A DNA stretch of 64,000 nt from Streptomyces composti (GTDB lineage: Bacteria; Actinomycetota; Actinomycetes; Streptomycetales; Streptomycetaceae). Under the pieces are notes generated by a model. It was given only the letters and a program-made list of their open reading frames with translations, made no database searches and was not told the origin of the DNA. Each line of letters opens with the position of its first letter. The stretch's first letter is position 1. Of the stretch, positions 42,851-52,500 are shown piece after piece. The stretch lies in NCBI RefSeq assembly GCF_012034205.1, contig NZ_JAATEM010000034.1, forward strand, positions 16,387 to 80,386, in the 5' to 3' direction. A program made the position numbers and the translations under genes.

Positions 42851-44092
42851 TCACGAGGAGAGGAGCGCGGCGCGCCAGCCGTCCGGGAGTACCTCTCCGT
42901 ACTCGATGCCGTGCACGCCCCGGAAGGCGGCGAGCTCCTCCAGCTGCCCGACGACCGCCCGGCGCAGCGCGGCCGTGGGCTTGACCTCGGGCTCCAGATA
43001 GATGCCCTCGACCACCAGGGTGTCCCGTTTGCGCTCGACCCGCGGGGAGATCCGGCCGACGAGCCGGTCCTCGTGGACGATCGGCAGCAGGTAATAGCCG
43101 TACTGCCGCTTCGCCTTGGGGATGTACATCTCGTTGCGGAAGTCGAAGTCCCACAGCCGCTGGGTCAGCCGCCGGTCGCTGACGAGGTTGTCGAAGGGCG
43201 AGAGCAGGGCGGTACGGCCGTGCCACTCGCCGGAGCGGATCGCGGTCAGTTCCGCCTCCGCGTCCGTGTGCACGTACCAGGTCTCGGACGGTTTGCCGCC
43301 CTCGACCCGGACGGGAAGGACCTTTCCCTGCCTGGTGAGGTCGCGCAGCACTCCGGGCAGGCCGTCGTACTGGCCGCGCAGGAAGTACTGCTTGATGTCC
43401 AGCGGCCGGGCGACCCCGAGAGCGCGCAGTGTGTGCTCCGTGGCCGCCGTGACCTTCTGCTCGGGCGACATCGGCGTCCGGTCGGTGCCGGGAGGCAGGC
43501 AGGCGTCCGGCAGGCCCCACAGACGCAGGCCGCCCTCCCGGGCCTGCACCATGACCCGGCCCTGGAGCCAGAGAAAGGTCAGCATCCGCTCGACGTTGCG
43601 GCCCGCGGTCCAGCCGGAGGAGGGCCAGTCCATTTCCGCGCAGTCGTCGAAGGCCTCCGTGGGCAGCGGGGTGCCCTCCGCCAGACGGGACAGGATGTGC
43701 TTCAGCAGCACCTCGTTGGCGTCCATCCAGACCTGTGTGAAGGACCGGTTGGGCGGCGGGTAGGCGTCCATCGTCGCGCGGTGCAGCGGGTAGTCCTCGG
43801 TGAGCACGATGGCCGCCGCGTGCGCCCAGTACTCGAACAGCCAGCGGTCCTGCCACCATGCCGTGGACAGGTGAGGCGCGGCCTCGGCCCCCAGACGGCT
43901 CCAGACGACCAGTTCGTGGCTGGGCGCCACGACGCTCACCGGGTCGAGCTGGAGGTACCGCAGCGAGCGCAGAACGGTACGCAGGCCCTCGGGTGTCGGG
44001 TCCGGGCGGGAGGCGGTCAGATGCTGCCGGGTCAGAGCGAGCCGGCGGGCCTCCGTCTTGCTGAGCGTCAGGGTCGCTTCGGGACGGGTCAT
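42851..44092 (-). CDS. HTH_42 / YcaQ-AlkZ-family DNA glycosylase
   Basis: 413 residues from an ATG with AAGGAG upstream. The family signature is a Q-hydrophobic-D/Q catalytic pair in the first winged helix, here RYLQLDPVSVVAPSHELVVWSRLG (Q48, D50). The tandem winged-helix core (AWWQDRWLFEYWAHAAAIV...LLSPFDNLVSDRRLTQRLWDFDFRNEMYIPKAKRQYGYYLLPI) is complete. Studied members excise bulky or cross-linked alkylated bases, and some (AlkZ, the trioxacarcin and hedamycin glycosylases) give self-resistance to the cluster product. The gene overlaps the LuxR regulator gene upstream (ATGA). A self-resistance role is inferred from location; housekeeping paralogues exist. Confidence 0.82.
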   Translation of the reverse strand: MTRPEATLTLSKTEARRLALTRQHLTASRPDPTPEGLRTVLRSLRYLQLDPVSVVAPSHELVVWSRLGAEAAPHLSTAWWQDRWLFEYWAHAAAIVLTEDYPLHRATMDAYPPPNRSFTQVWMDANEVLLKHILSRLAEGTPLPTEAFDDCAEMDWPSSGWTAGRNVERMLTFLWLQGRVMVQAREGGLRLWGLPDACLPPGTDRTPMSPEQKVTAATEHTLRALGVARPLDIKQYFLRGQYDGLPGVLRDLTRQGKVLPVRVEGGKPSETWYVHTDAEAELTAIRSGEWHGRTALLSPFDNLVSDRRLTQRLWDFDFRNEMYIPKAKRQYGYYLLPIVHEDRLVGRISPRVERKRDTLVVEGIYLEPEVKPTAALRRAVVGQLEELAAFRGVHGIEYGEVLPDGWRAALLSS

Positions 44093-44802
44093 TGCGCTGC
44101 TCCTTGCTGCGTCAGCTGCCCGCGGGAACGGGCGGGCCGCCTGGCGCCGTCGCCGGCGCGCGGCCGGCCGGCGGGCTGTACGGGCAGGGGCGCCACCTGC
44201 TGCCCGAGCAGGGCGACACGAGTCAGTTCTGCCTTGTTGCCGACGCCCAGTTTGGCGCGGATGCGCTTGACGTAGGTGTCCACCGTGTGCGGACTGATGC
44301 CCAGCCGGGTCGCGATCTGACCATGTGTCAGGCCACGGGATATCTGCCGCAGGACCTGCGTCTCCCGGTCGGACAGGTGGCCGTCGGGAAGGGTCACCGG
44401 CGTCGGGGCCGGGTAACCGGTGCATCCGCACGGGATCCTCGCGTCGTCACGCCGGCACGGGATCGGTCGGGAACCGGCGGCCACGGCTTGAATGGCCCGC
44501 ACGATGCAGGCGACCGAACCCCGCTTGTGGACGACGCCGGAGGCGCCGGCCACGAGGTAGGCCTCGTAATCTTCGTCCGGAGCGTGATTGACGACCAGGA
44601 CAGGTGTGTGAGCGGCCAGTTCGGTGATGAGGTGCGCAGAGCCGACGGGCAGGACCTCGGAGTCGAGAAGGAGGACATCTGTGCGACCTGGAGGGTCTGC
44701 CTGGGGCGACCGAGCCGTCACGTCGATTCCCGAACCGTGCAGGACCTGAATGAGCCCGGCCAGAAAGATTGGAGACGCCGTAATTGCCTCGGTTCTTATC
44801 AT
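44089..44802 (-). CDS. LuxR/NarL-family cluster regulator
   Basis: 237 residues from ATG 44802 with GGGGA upstream. The N-terminal ~120 residues look like a degenerate receiver domain (TDVLLLDSEVLPVGSAHL, then TPVLVVNHAPDEDYEAYLVAGASGVVHKRGS), lacking the usual acidic pair. The C-terminal LuxR HTH is intact: LSDRETQVLRQISRGLTHGQIATRLGISPHTVDTYVKRIRAKLGVGNKAEL. A short Pro/Arg-rich tail follows. It is the only obvious DNA-binding regulator inside the cluster and so the best candidate to bind the repeated operators. Co-transcribed with the DNA glycosylase. Confidence 0.85.
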   Translation of the reverse strand: MIRTEAITASPIFLAGLIQVLHGSGIDVTARSPQADPPGRTDVLLLDSEVLPVGSAHLITELAAHTPVLVVNHAPDEDYEAYLVAGASGVVHKRGSVACIVRAIQAVAAGSRPIPCRRDDARIPCGCTGYPAPTPVTLPDGHLSDRETQVLRQISRGLTHGQIATRLGISPHTVDTYVKRIRAKLGVGNKAELTRVALLGQQVAPLPVQPAGRPRAGDGARRPARSRGQLTQQGAAQ

Positions 44803-45143
44803 GAATCCCCGTCTTATAGCCGTATTGCTTGACAGCGCATCGGTATTCAGACGCAGAGCAATTGGCTGAGGGCGATTGTGCCGCCGCAACCGATTTCCCC
44901 CGCATCGGCCGGATCTCCGCGCATCACTCCCATCGTCTCAACTGCGGTTCTCCAGACCGGGTTTGTTGAGCTCGAACGCAGATGCTATCAGTCAGGTGCG
45001 GTCCCACCTGTAGCTGTTTTGGGGGACACGAGAAACTGCGATACAAGGGGTAGAACCAGCCTTATGCGCGCTACTTCCGGCGCGCCCCGGTTCGGGCCCG
45101 CCGCCCGGTTCGGCGGCGGGACAGGCCGTTTTCTTCCGGGTGT
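44803..45143. other. 341-bp gap upstream of the LuxR regulator
   Basis: It contains a wide-spaced operator-like pair (GTCCCA at 45001-45006 and GGGGAC at 45022-45027), a TAGAAC box at 45051 on the plus strand, and the hairpin at 45097-45120. AT content is higher than in the flanking genes around 44803-44990. No coding frame was accepted. Confidence 0.5.
45097..45120. terminator. Hairpin downstream of the lysine aminotransferase gene
   Basis: CCCGCCGCC, 6-nt loop, GGCGGCGGG: a perfect 9-bp stem 24 bases beyond the aminotransferase stop. On the plus strand it is followed by CCGTTTTC, so it could also end a short plus-strand transcript. Confidence 0.6.
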
Positions 45144-46490
45144 CTACGCGCCGTCGCTGCAGCGCTTGAGCGACCGCGCGAATGCGTCGAGGGCGAAGGA
45201 CAGCTCCTCCTGGCTCACCGACAGCGCGGGCCGCAGCCGCACCGAGAGGTCGCCGCCGGGCAGCACGAGCACGCCCTCCTCGCGCAGCACCCCCACGAAG
45301 GTGTCACGGAACGCCGTGGACGTCAGATCGAAGGCGCACATCAGGCCGCGCCCCCGGGCGTTGGAGACCAGTCCGGGGAAGCGGTCGGCCAGTGAACGGA
45401 GCCCGCCCAGCAACTGCTCGCCCAGGTCTGCGGCCCGCTCGATCAGCCGGTCGCGTTCGATGACCTCCAGCAGACGGCGCGAGCGAACCATGTCCACCAG
45501 GCCGCCGGCCCAGGTCGAACCGACCCGTGCGCTGACCCGGAAGACATGGTCGGGGACCAGGTCCACCCGTCGGCCGGCCATGACCCCGCCGACCTGTGCC
45601 TTCTTGCCGAAGGCCACCACGTCCGGCTCGATTCCCAGCTGCTGGTACGCCCACGGCGTGCCGGTCAGTCCCACCCCGGTCTGCACCTCGTCGAGCACGA
45701 ACAGCGCGTCGTGCTGGTGGCACAGCCGCTGCATCGCCTGGAGGAACTCGGGCCGCAGATGCTTGTCGCCGCCCTCGCTCAGGACCGGCTCGGCGATGAA
45801 GCACGCGATGTCGTGCTGGTGCGCCCGGAACGCCGCCTCGGCCTGAGCGAGCGCCACCCGCTCGGCCTCCTCGACCTGGGCGAGGTGGTCCGCCAGCGGG
45901 AAGCGGACGGCGGGCGTGTCGATGCGCGGCCAGTCGAAGACGGGGAAGCGCTCGGTCTTGACCGGCTCGGTGTTGGTCAGGGACAGGGTGTACCCGCTGC
46001 GGCCGTGGAAGGCGTGCTTCAGATGCAGCACCTGCGTACCGAGCGAGGCCGGTCGGCCGGCCGCCTCGTTCCGCCGGCTCTTCCAGTCGAACGCGCACTT
46101 CAGCGCGTTCTCCACGGCCAGTGCCCCGCCTTCCACGAAGAACAGATGCGGCAGTTCGGGGTCTCCCAGCACCCGGGCGAACGTGGCGACGAACTCCGCG
46201 AGTTCCGTGGTGTAGGCATCCGCGTTCGAGGGCTTGTTGGCACCCACCTTGGCCAGGAGCCGGGTGAACTCCGGGTCCTGCGTCACGTCCGGCGGGTTGA
46301 AACCCAGTGGGCTGGACGCGTAGAAGGTGAAGAGATCGAGGTAGGAGCGCCCGGTGAGTTCGTCGACCAGCCAGCTGCCGTGACTGCGCTCCAGGTCGAG
46401 CACGAACGGGTATCCGTCGACCAGCAGATGCTCGGCCAGACTCGTGTGGACCCGGTCCGGGGTGATGGAACCTGCGCGGCGAAGAGTCAT
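45144..46490 (-). CDS. lat: L-lysine 6-aminotransferase
   Basis: 448 residues from ATG 46490 with AAGGA upstream. Class III aminotransferase motifs: SHGSWLVDELTGRSYLDLFTFYASSPLGFNPP, LKHAFHGRSGYTLSLTNT, LFVLDEVQTGVGLTG and the PLP lysine in VVAFGKKAQVGGVMAGR, the exact style of LAT enzymes. It moves the epsilon-amino group of lysine to 2-oxoglutarate, giving alpha-aminoadipate semialdehyde (piperideine-6-carboxylate). It follows the aldehyde dehydrogenase gene by 35 bp, the two together making alpha-aminoadipate as in cephamycin producers. No ACV synthetase is present. Confidence 0.9.
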   Translation of the reverse strand: MTLRRAGSITPDRVHTSLAEHLLVDGYPFVLDLERSHGSWLVDELTGRSYLDLFTFYASSPLGFNPPDVTQDPEFTRLLAKVGANKPSNADAYTTELAEFVATFARVLGDPELPHLFFVEGGALAVENALKCAFDWKSRRNEAAGRPASLGTQVLHLKHAFHGRSGYTLSLTNTEPVKTERFPVFDWPRIDTPAVRFPLADHLAQVEEAERVALAQAEAAFRAHQHDIACFIAEPVLSEGGDKHLRPEFLQAMQRLCHQHDALFVLDEVQTGVGLTGTPWAYQQLGIEPDVVAFGKKAQVGGVMAGRRVDLVPDHVFRVSARVGSTWAGGLVDMVRSRRLLEVIERDRLIERAADLGEQLLGGLRSLADRFPGLVSNARGRGLMCAFDLTSTAFRDTFVGVLREEGVLVLPGGDLSVRLRPALSVSQEELSFALDAFARSLKRCSDGA

Positions 46491-46525
46491 GGGGATTCCT
46501 TGCGTCGGGGGCGGGGCACCGTCGG

Positions 46526-48052
46526 TCAGGAGAAGCTGATGTTCTGGGCGAGGGCCACCTCGCCCGAGTAGTTGACGACGCTGGTCGACCGGCGCATGTA
46601 CGCGTGCCAGGCGTCCGAGCCGCACGCCCGGCCACCGCCGGTCTCCTTCTCACCGCCGAAGGCGAGGCCGACCTCCGCACCCGACGTGCCCAGATTGACG
46701 TTCACCAGCCCGGTGTCCGCGCCCACGGCCGACATGAAGATCTCGGCCTCCTGCTGGTCTCGCGTGAAGATGCTGGCGGACAGCCCCTGCGGGACGTCGT
46801 TCTGCAGGGCGATGGCCTCCTCGAGGGAGTCGTAGGTGAGCACGTACAACAGCGGCGCGAATGTCTCCTCCCGCACGACCGGGGTGTGTCCGTCGATCCG
46901 CACGACCGCCGGCCGCACGTACGCGGCGGATTCCGCGGCCGTCGCCACCTGTTCGCCGCCCGTGAGCAGCTTTCCGCCGTCGCGTGTGACCCGGGCGATC
47001 GCCTCCCGCATGGCCTCGAGCGGGGCCGGGGAGATCAACGGGCCGACGAGGGTGTCCTCCGCGAACGGGTCACCCACCGGCAGCCGTTCGAAGGCCGCGG
47101 TCAGCCGGGGCAGCAGCTCGTCCACGACGTCCCGGTGCACGATGAGCCGGCGCAGCGAGGTGCAGCGCTGGCCGGCGGTGCCCGCGACGGCGAAGACCAC
47201 GGCCGAGAGGGTCAGATCGAGGTCGGCACTGGGGGCGACGATCGCCGCGTTGTTGCCGCCCAGCTCCAGCAGGGAACGTCCGAAGCGGGCCGCCACCCGA
47301 GGGCCGACCGAGCGCCCCATCCGCGTCGAACCGGTGGCACTGACCAGTGCCACGCGCCGGTCGTCCACGAGCGCCTCGCCCGTCTCCTTGCCGCCGATCA
47401 GCAGGTGGTGGATACCGGCCGGGGCGCCGGTCTCCTCGGCGGCCCGGGCCAGCAGCCGGGCGCAGGCCAGGGAGATCAGCGGAGTCTGCTCGGACGGCTT
47501 CCACACCACCGTGTCACCGCACACCAGGGCGATCGTGGTGTTCCAGGACCACACGGCCGCCGGGAAGTTGAAAGCCGAGATGATGCCCACGACGCCCAGC
47601 GGGTGCCAGGTCTCGGTCATCCGGTGACCGGGTCGCTCGGACGCGATGACCCTGCCGTACAGCTGACGGGAGAGACCCACCGCGTAGTCCGCGATGTCGA
47701 TCATCTCCTGGACCTCGCCGTGCGCCTCGGCCCGGATCTTCCCCGCCTCCAGGGTGATCAGCTCGGCCAGGTCGTCATGGTGCTCCCGCACCAGGTCGCC
47801 GAAGCGGCGCACGACGTCGCCGCGGCGCGGGGCCGGAGTGGTGCGCCAGGTGAGGAAGGTGTCATGGGCGGCGGTCACGGCCGCCTCCGTCTCCGTCGCG
47901 CCGCTGCCCTTCAGACCGAACAGGTCTTCGCCGGTGATGGGCGTCCGGGCGTACAGGCCGTCGCCTTCCGGGATCACCACCCCGATGCGGTCCAGGCACG
48001 CGCGGGCACGCGCACGCAGGTCGTCCGTGGCGGGCAGGACGAGCGAGGTCAT
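46526..48052 (-). CDS. pcd: Piperideine-6-carboxylate / aminoadipate-semialdehyde dehydrogenase
   Basis: 508 residues, ALDH7/antiquitin-like. Motifs: GIISAFNFPAAVWSWNTTIALVCGDTVVWKPSEQTPL, SLLELGGNNAAIVAP (catalytic Glu) and GTAGQRCTSLRRLIVH (catalytic Cys). The C-terminus NLGTSGAEVGLAFGGEKETGGGRACGSDAWHAYMRRST is characteristic of the subfamily. It oxidises the semialdehyde from LAT to alpha-aminoadipate with NAD(P)+. First gene of the two-gene operon. Confidence 0.9.
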   Translation of the reverse strand: MTSLVLPATDDLRARARACLDRIGVVIPEGDGLYARTPITGEDLFGLKGSGATETEAAVTAAHDTFLTWRTTPAPRRGDVVRRFGDLVREHHDDLAELITLEAGKIRAEAHGEVQEMIDIADYAVGLSRQLYGRVIASERPGHRMTETWHPLGVVGIISAFNFPAAVWSWNTTIALVCGDTVVWKPSEQTPLISLACARLLARAAEETGAPAGIHHLLIGGKETGEALVDDRRVALVSATGSTRMGRSVGPRVAARFGRSLLELGGNNAAIVAPSADLDLTLSAVVFAVAGTAGQRCTSLRRLIVHRDVVDELLPRLTAAFERLPVGDPFAEDTLVGPLISPAPLEAMREAIARVTRDGGKLLTGGEQVATAAESAAYVRPAVVRIDGHTPVVREETFAPLLYVLTYDSLEEAIALQNDVPQGLSASIFTRDQQEAEIFMSAVGADTGLVNVNLGTSGAEVGLAFGGEKETGGGRACGSDAWHAYMRRSTSVVNYSGEVALAQNISFS

Positions 48053-48240
48053 GCATCCTCCTGAAGGGTGAGGCAGGCGCAGCCGGTCACGTTCTCGACG
48101 ACCGGTGGCACCACCTCAGACCGTGACGGAGCGGACAGGTAGCCCCCGGTTCGCGTGACAGGACAGCCTGTCGCGTGCGTCGTACGTTCCTGAGGCAGGG
48201 CGCAGGGGGCCCTGTTCGTACCGGCACTGGAGTTGTATAG

Positions 48241-49503
48241 ATGCGCACCGACAGCCCGGCCAGCCAGGACAACGGCATCGACGCGGCGGACCGCCCCTTG
48301 TACGACCCGTTCTCCTGGGAACTGCACGAGGACCCCTACCCGGTCTACGCCTGGATGCGGGAGAACGAACCGGTCTACCGCAACGAGGAACGCGACTTCT
48401 GGGCCCTGTCCCGGCACGCCGACGTGCTTTCCGCACTGCGCAACCCCAAGCTGTTCTCCAGCCGGAACGGCATCTCGCTGGAGACCGAGCTGTGGGGCCC
48501 CGAGGCGTACAAGACCAGCTTCTTCCTCGCCATGGACCCGCCGGAGCACGGCCGGCTGCGCTCCCTGGTCTCCAGCGGCTTCAGCGCCCGGCATGTCAGG
48601 GGTCAGGAGGCGCGCATCCGCAAGGCGGCCCGCGAGCGGCTGCTGCCGCTCCTGGAGCAGGGCGAGTTCGACTTCGCCGGCGACTATGCGGCAGCCCTGC
48701 CCAACGACATCGTGTGCGACATGGTCGGCATACCCGCCGCCGACTGGGACCTCATCCGCGCCGACACCGACCTGCTGAACATGCGTGAGGACGGCGAGGA
48801 GACGCGCCCGCCCGGATCCGTCCAGGCAGCCCTGCGCCTCGCCTCGTACTTCGTCGCGCACGTCAACGAACTGCGGCGCCGTCCCGGCGACGACCTCACC
48901 TCGCACCTTCTGGACGTGCGGGTCGACGGCCGGCCGCTGACCGACTCGGAGATCGTCGCCTTCCTCTTCCTGCTGATCACCGCAGGGAACGAGTCGACGG
49001 GCAAGGTCATCGGCAATGCCTGGTATCACGGCTGGCTGCACCCCGATGTGAAGCGGGCCGGCCTCGACCACCGGCCGGGCGACTGGACGATGGAGACCTT
49101 GCGGTACGACTCGGCCAGCCAGATGGTCGCCCGCACCGTCACCGAGGACACCGTGCTGCACGACGTCCTGCTGCCGGCCGGTGCCCGGGTCGCCCTCCTG
49201 CCCGCGTCCGGCAACCGCGACCGCAGGGTCTTCGAGGATCCCGACCGCTACGACCTGGACCGGGACACCGGCCAGCTGATCAGCTTCGGGCACGGCCCGC
49301 ACTTCTGCCTGGGCGCCGCCCTCGCCAAGCTCGAGATCAGGATCGCCCTGGAGGAGATCGGAGCACACATCTCCGACTACGAGATCGACATGACCTACGC
49401 CCGCCGCGTGCACTCCCCGCACCAGCGCGGGTTCGCCGTCCTGCCGACCTCGGTGACGCTGCGCGCCAAGCCGCGCGCCCTGCCGGAGCAGGACGCTCAC
49501 TGA
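48241..49503 (+). CDS. Cytochrome P450 (first)
   Basis: 420 residues from ATG 48241 with GGAG about 7 bases upstream. Soluble class I bacterial P450: I-helix LFLLITAGNESTGKVIGN, K-helix ETLRYDS, heme loop ISFGHGPHFCLGAALAKLEIR with the proximal Cys. It would oxidise the peptide, a precursor or a carrier-bound residue; the target cannot be inferred. Its 3' end overlaps the end of the convergent NRPS B gene by 7 bp. Confidence 0.9.
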   Translation: MRTDSPASQDNGIDAADRPLYDPFSWELHEDPYPVYAWMRENEPVYRNEERDFWALSRHADVLSALRNPKLFSSRNGISLETELWGPEAYKTSFFLAMDPPEHGRLRSLVSSGFSARHVRGQEARIRKAARERLLPLLEQGEFDFAGDYAAALPNDIVCDMVGIPAADWDLIRADTDLLNMREDGEETRPPGSVQAALRLASYFVAHVNELRRRPGDDLTSHLLDVRVDGRPLTDSEIVAFLFLLITAGNESTGKVIGNAWYHGWLHPDVKRAGLDHRPGDWTMETLRYDSASQMVARTVTEDTVLHDVLLPAGARVALLPASGNRDRRVFEDPDRYDLDRDTGQLISFGHGPHFCLGAALAKLEIRIALEEIGAHISDYEIDMTYARRVHSPHQRGFAVLPTSVTLRAKPRALPEQDAH

Positions 49504-52500
49504 TCGTGCGAGGTCCGGCCTCCGGCATCCGGCTCCCCTGACGCGGAGGCGATGATCCCCGCAAGGACCTCCGGCTGCTGCTGCAGGAAGTAGTGACCTC
49601 CGCCGGGCACGGTCGCCAGGTCCACGGACGAACCGAAGCGCTCCCACACCCGGTGCCTGCGCTCGTACTGCGGGGTCTCCGGATCGTCCGTACCGACGAC
49701 CACGGTGATCGGCGCCCTGAGCGGCTCCGTGCGTCCGCGGCGGGGCCACTGCCGGGTGAAGTACGCCCGGGCGGCAGCCGCGTCATGGCGGAAAGCCCGC
49801 ATGACGAAGGCGAGTTCGTCGTCGTCCACCACTCCGCGGAATCCGCCGAGCGACTGCAGATAGCGCATCTCCGCCCGGTCGGCCGCCGGACCCTCACGCC
49901 GCCGGCGCGGGATACGGCTCTCGTAGAAGGGGTACGAGGCCCCGACGAACAGCCGCTCGACGGTCCGGCCCGAGGACTCCAGGCACCGCACCACCTCGAC
50001 GGCCAGCGCCACCCCGACACAGTGCCCGTAGACCGAGACCGGACCGTCCACGGTCTTCAGAATCTCGTCCGCGACCTCCCGGGCCACCTCGCCGAGCGCC
50101 CGCAGCTGCGGATCGCCGCCGAGCTCGTGGCCCGGCAGCGCCACGGCCAGCAGCGTGCGGCCGGGGCCGAGGCCGGCCGCCAGGGGCTGGTAGCTGATGG
50201 CGCTGCCGCCGCCGAACGGCACGCACACCAGGGTGTGCCGTGCCGCCGGATCCTCAGGGGTCAGCCGCAGCAGCAGGCCGGGCTTCTCGGCGGCTTCCAA
50301 CGCCGCCGCCAGTTCCCGCACACTCGGGTGCGCGGCGAGCAGCCCCACCGTGGCGCCCTCGATCCGCCGCACGGCCCGGACCGCGGTGAAGGAGTCGCCG
50401 CCCAGGTGGAAGAAGCTTGTCGTCACATCCACCGCCGGCAGGTCCAGAAGGTCCCGGAAGACCTCGGCGATGCTCTCCTCCCGCGCGGAGGCCGGCGCGT
50501 CACCGTCCGTGGCGGTCACCGCCGGAGCGGGGTCGGGCAGCGCGTGCCGGTCCAGCTTGCCGTTGTGGGTCAGCGGCATCGAGGACAGGGCGGTCACCGT
50601 GGCCGGAACCATGTAGCGGGGCAGAGCCGAGCGCAGCGCGTCGTGCAGGGCGGCCGTGTCGAGGCCGTCACCGGTGACGTACGCGGCGAGGCGTGATCCC
50701 TCGCGCACCGTCACCACCGCTTCCCGGACCGACGGCTGGGCGAGCAGGACCTGCTCCACCTCGCCCAGCTCGATCCGGTAGCCGTGGATCTTCACCTGCT
50801 GGTCGATACGTCCGAGGAATTCCAGCGACCCGTCCCGCAGCCTGCGCACCTTGTCGCCGGTCCGGTACAGCCGCCCTCCGGGCCCCGCCAGGTCGTGCGC
50901 GACGAACCGTTCCGCGGTCAGCGCCGGGCGGTTGACGTAGCCGCGCGCCAACTGGACACCACTGAGGAAGAGTTCGCCGGGGACCCCGACGGGCACCGGC
51001 TCCAGACGCTCGTCCAGGACGTGCGTGCCGGTGTTCGCGACGGCCTCCCCGATCGGGACCACCCCCGCCGGCGCCGGGCGAGCGCAGTCCCACCAGGTGA
51101 CGTCCACGGCGGCTTCGGTCGGCCCGTACAGATTGTGCAGCTCCACGTGCGGAAGAACGGCACGAAAGCGTTCCACCAGCGGATGCGGGAGCGCCTCGCC
51201 GCTGCACATCACCCGGCGCAGGGCAGGCGCCTCGACAGGCTCGTCGAGGAAGAGCTGGAGCATCGACGGCACGAAATGCGCGACGGTGACGGACCGTTCG
51301 GCCATGACACGGGCCAGATAGGCGCTGTCCTGGTGCCCGCCGGGCCGGGCCAGGACCATGGTGGCCCCGGTCATCAGCGGCCAGAACAGCTCCCACACCG
51401 ACACGTCGAAGCTCAGCGGGGTCTTCTGCAGCACCCGGTCGGCAGCACCGAGCGTGAACGTCTCCTGCATCCACGACAGCCGGTTGACGATCGCGCGATG
51501 GGTGACGACCACGCCCTTGGGGCGGCCGGTGGAGCCGGAGGTGAACAAAACGTAGGCGGCGTCATCGGGTCGGCCCGGGCATGCCCGGGGCGCCGCCGCC
51601 TCGGCATGATCCGCCGAGGTCAGGACCCGCCGTGCTCCGGCCCGGAGGGCCGTCTCCACGTGGTCCGGCGAGGCGAAGGCCACCGTCATGCCCGCCTCGC
51701 CGGCCATGAACGCCAGACGCGCGGTCGGCAGCGACGGCTCGAGAGGCAGATAGGAGGCGCCGGCCAGCAGCGCACCCAGCACGCCCGTGACCATGTCCAG
51801 GGAGCGGTCGGCACAGACGCCGACGACCTGGCCCGGCCCCGCCCCGGCCGCGGCCAGCGCTCCGGCTGCCCGCCGGGCGCGGTCGAGCAGCTGGGCGTAG
51901 GTGAGGGTGCCGTCGTCCGCGAGCACGGCGACCGCGTCCGGGGTCGCCGCCGCCTGGCGTTCCACCAGTTCCGCGAGGGTACGCTCCGCGTCCGGGTAGG
52001 TCACGCTCGCCGCCGGCGGGCCTGCCACGCGTTCCGCCGCCGCCGTCAGCACCTCGCCGACCGTGCCGGCGCCGGTGAGCGCCTCCAGGACGCGGTGGAG
52101 GTACTCCATCATGTCGTCGACCGTGCCCGGCTCGAACCGTTCGCGGTGGAAGACCAGCCGCACGACCGAGACGGGCGCGGGCGTCACGATCAGGGTCAGC
52201 GCCTCACTCGTCTTCTCGAAATCGTTCACCGAACGGATCGAGAACTGCCCGGCCAGCTCCCCGCCGCCGAGGGCGAGCCGGTAGTTGTCCAGGACCACGA
52301 CGCTCTCGAACAGCGGCTGATCACCGGGCACGCCCGCCCAGGACCGGATCTGCGCCAGCGGCGTGTACTCGTAGCGGCGGGCCGTGGAGTGCAGCGACTG
52401 CAGCTCCTGCAGCCATGCGGTCAGGTCGCCGTCCTGGGGCACGGCGACCCGGATCGGCAGGGTGTTGATGAACGACCCGACCATCTCGTCGACGCCCCGC

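Noticed and set aside
45144..49503. Cephamycin-type beta-lactam cluster
   Set aside because: LAT and PCD are present but ACV synthetase, isopenicillin N synthase and beta-lactamase genes are absent; the P450 here is not of that pathway's set.
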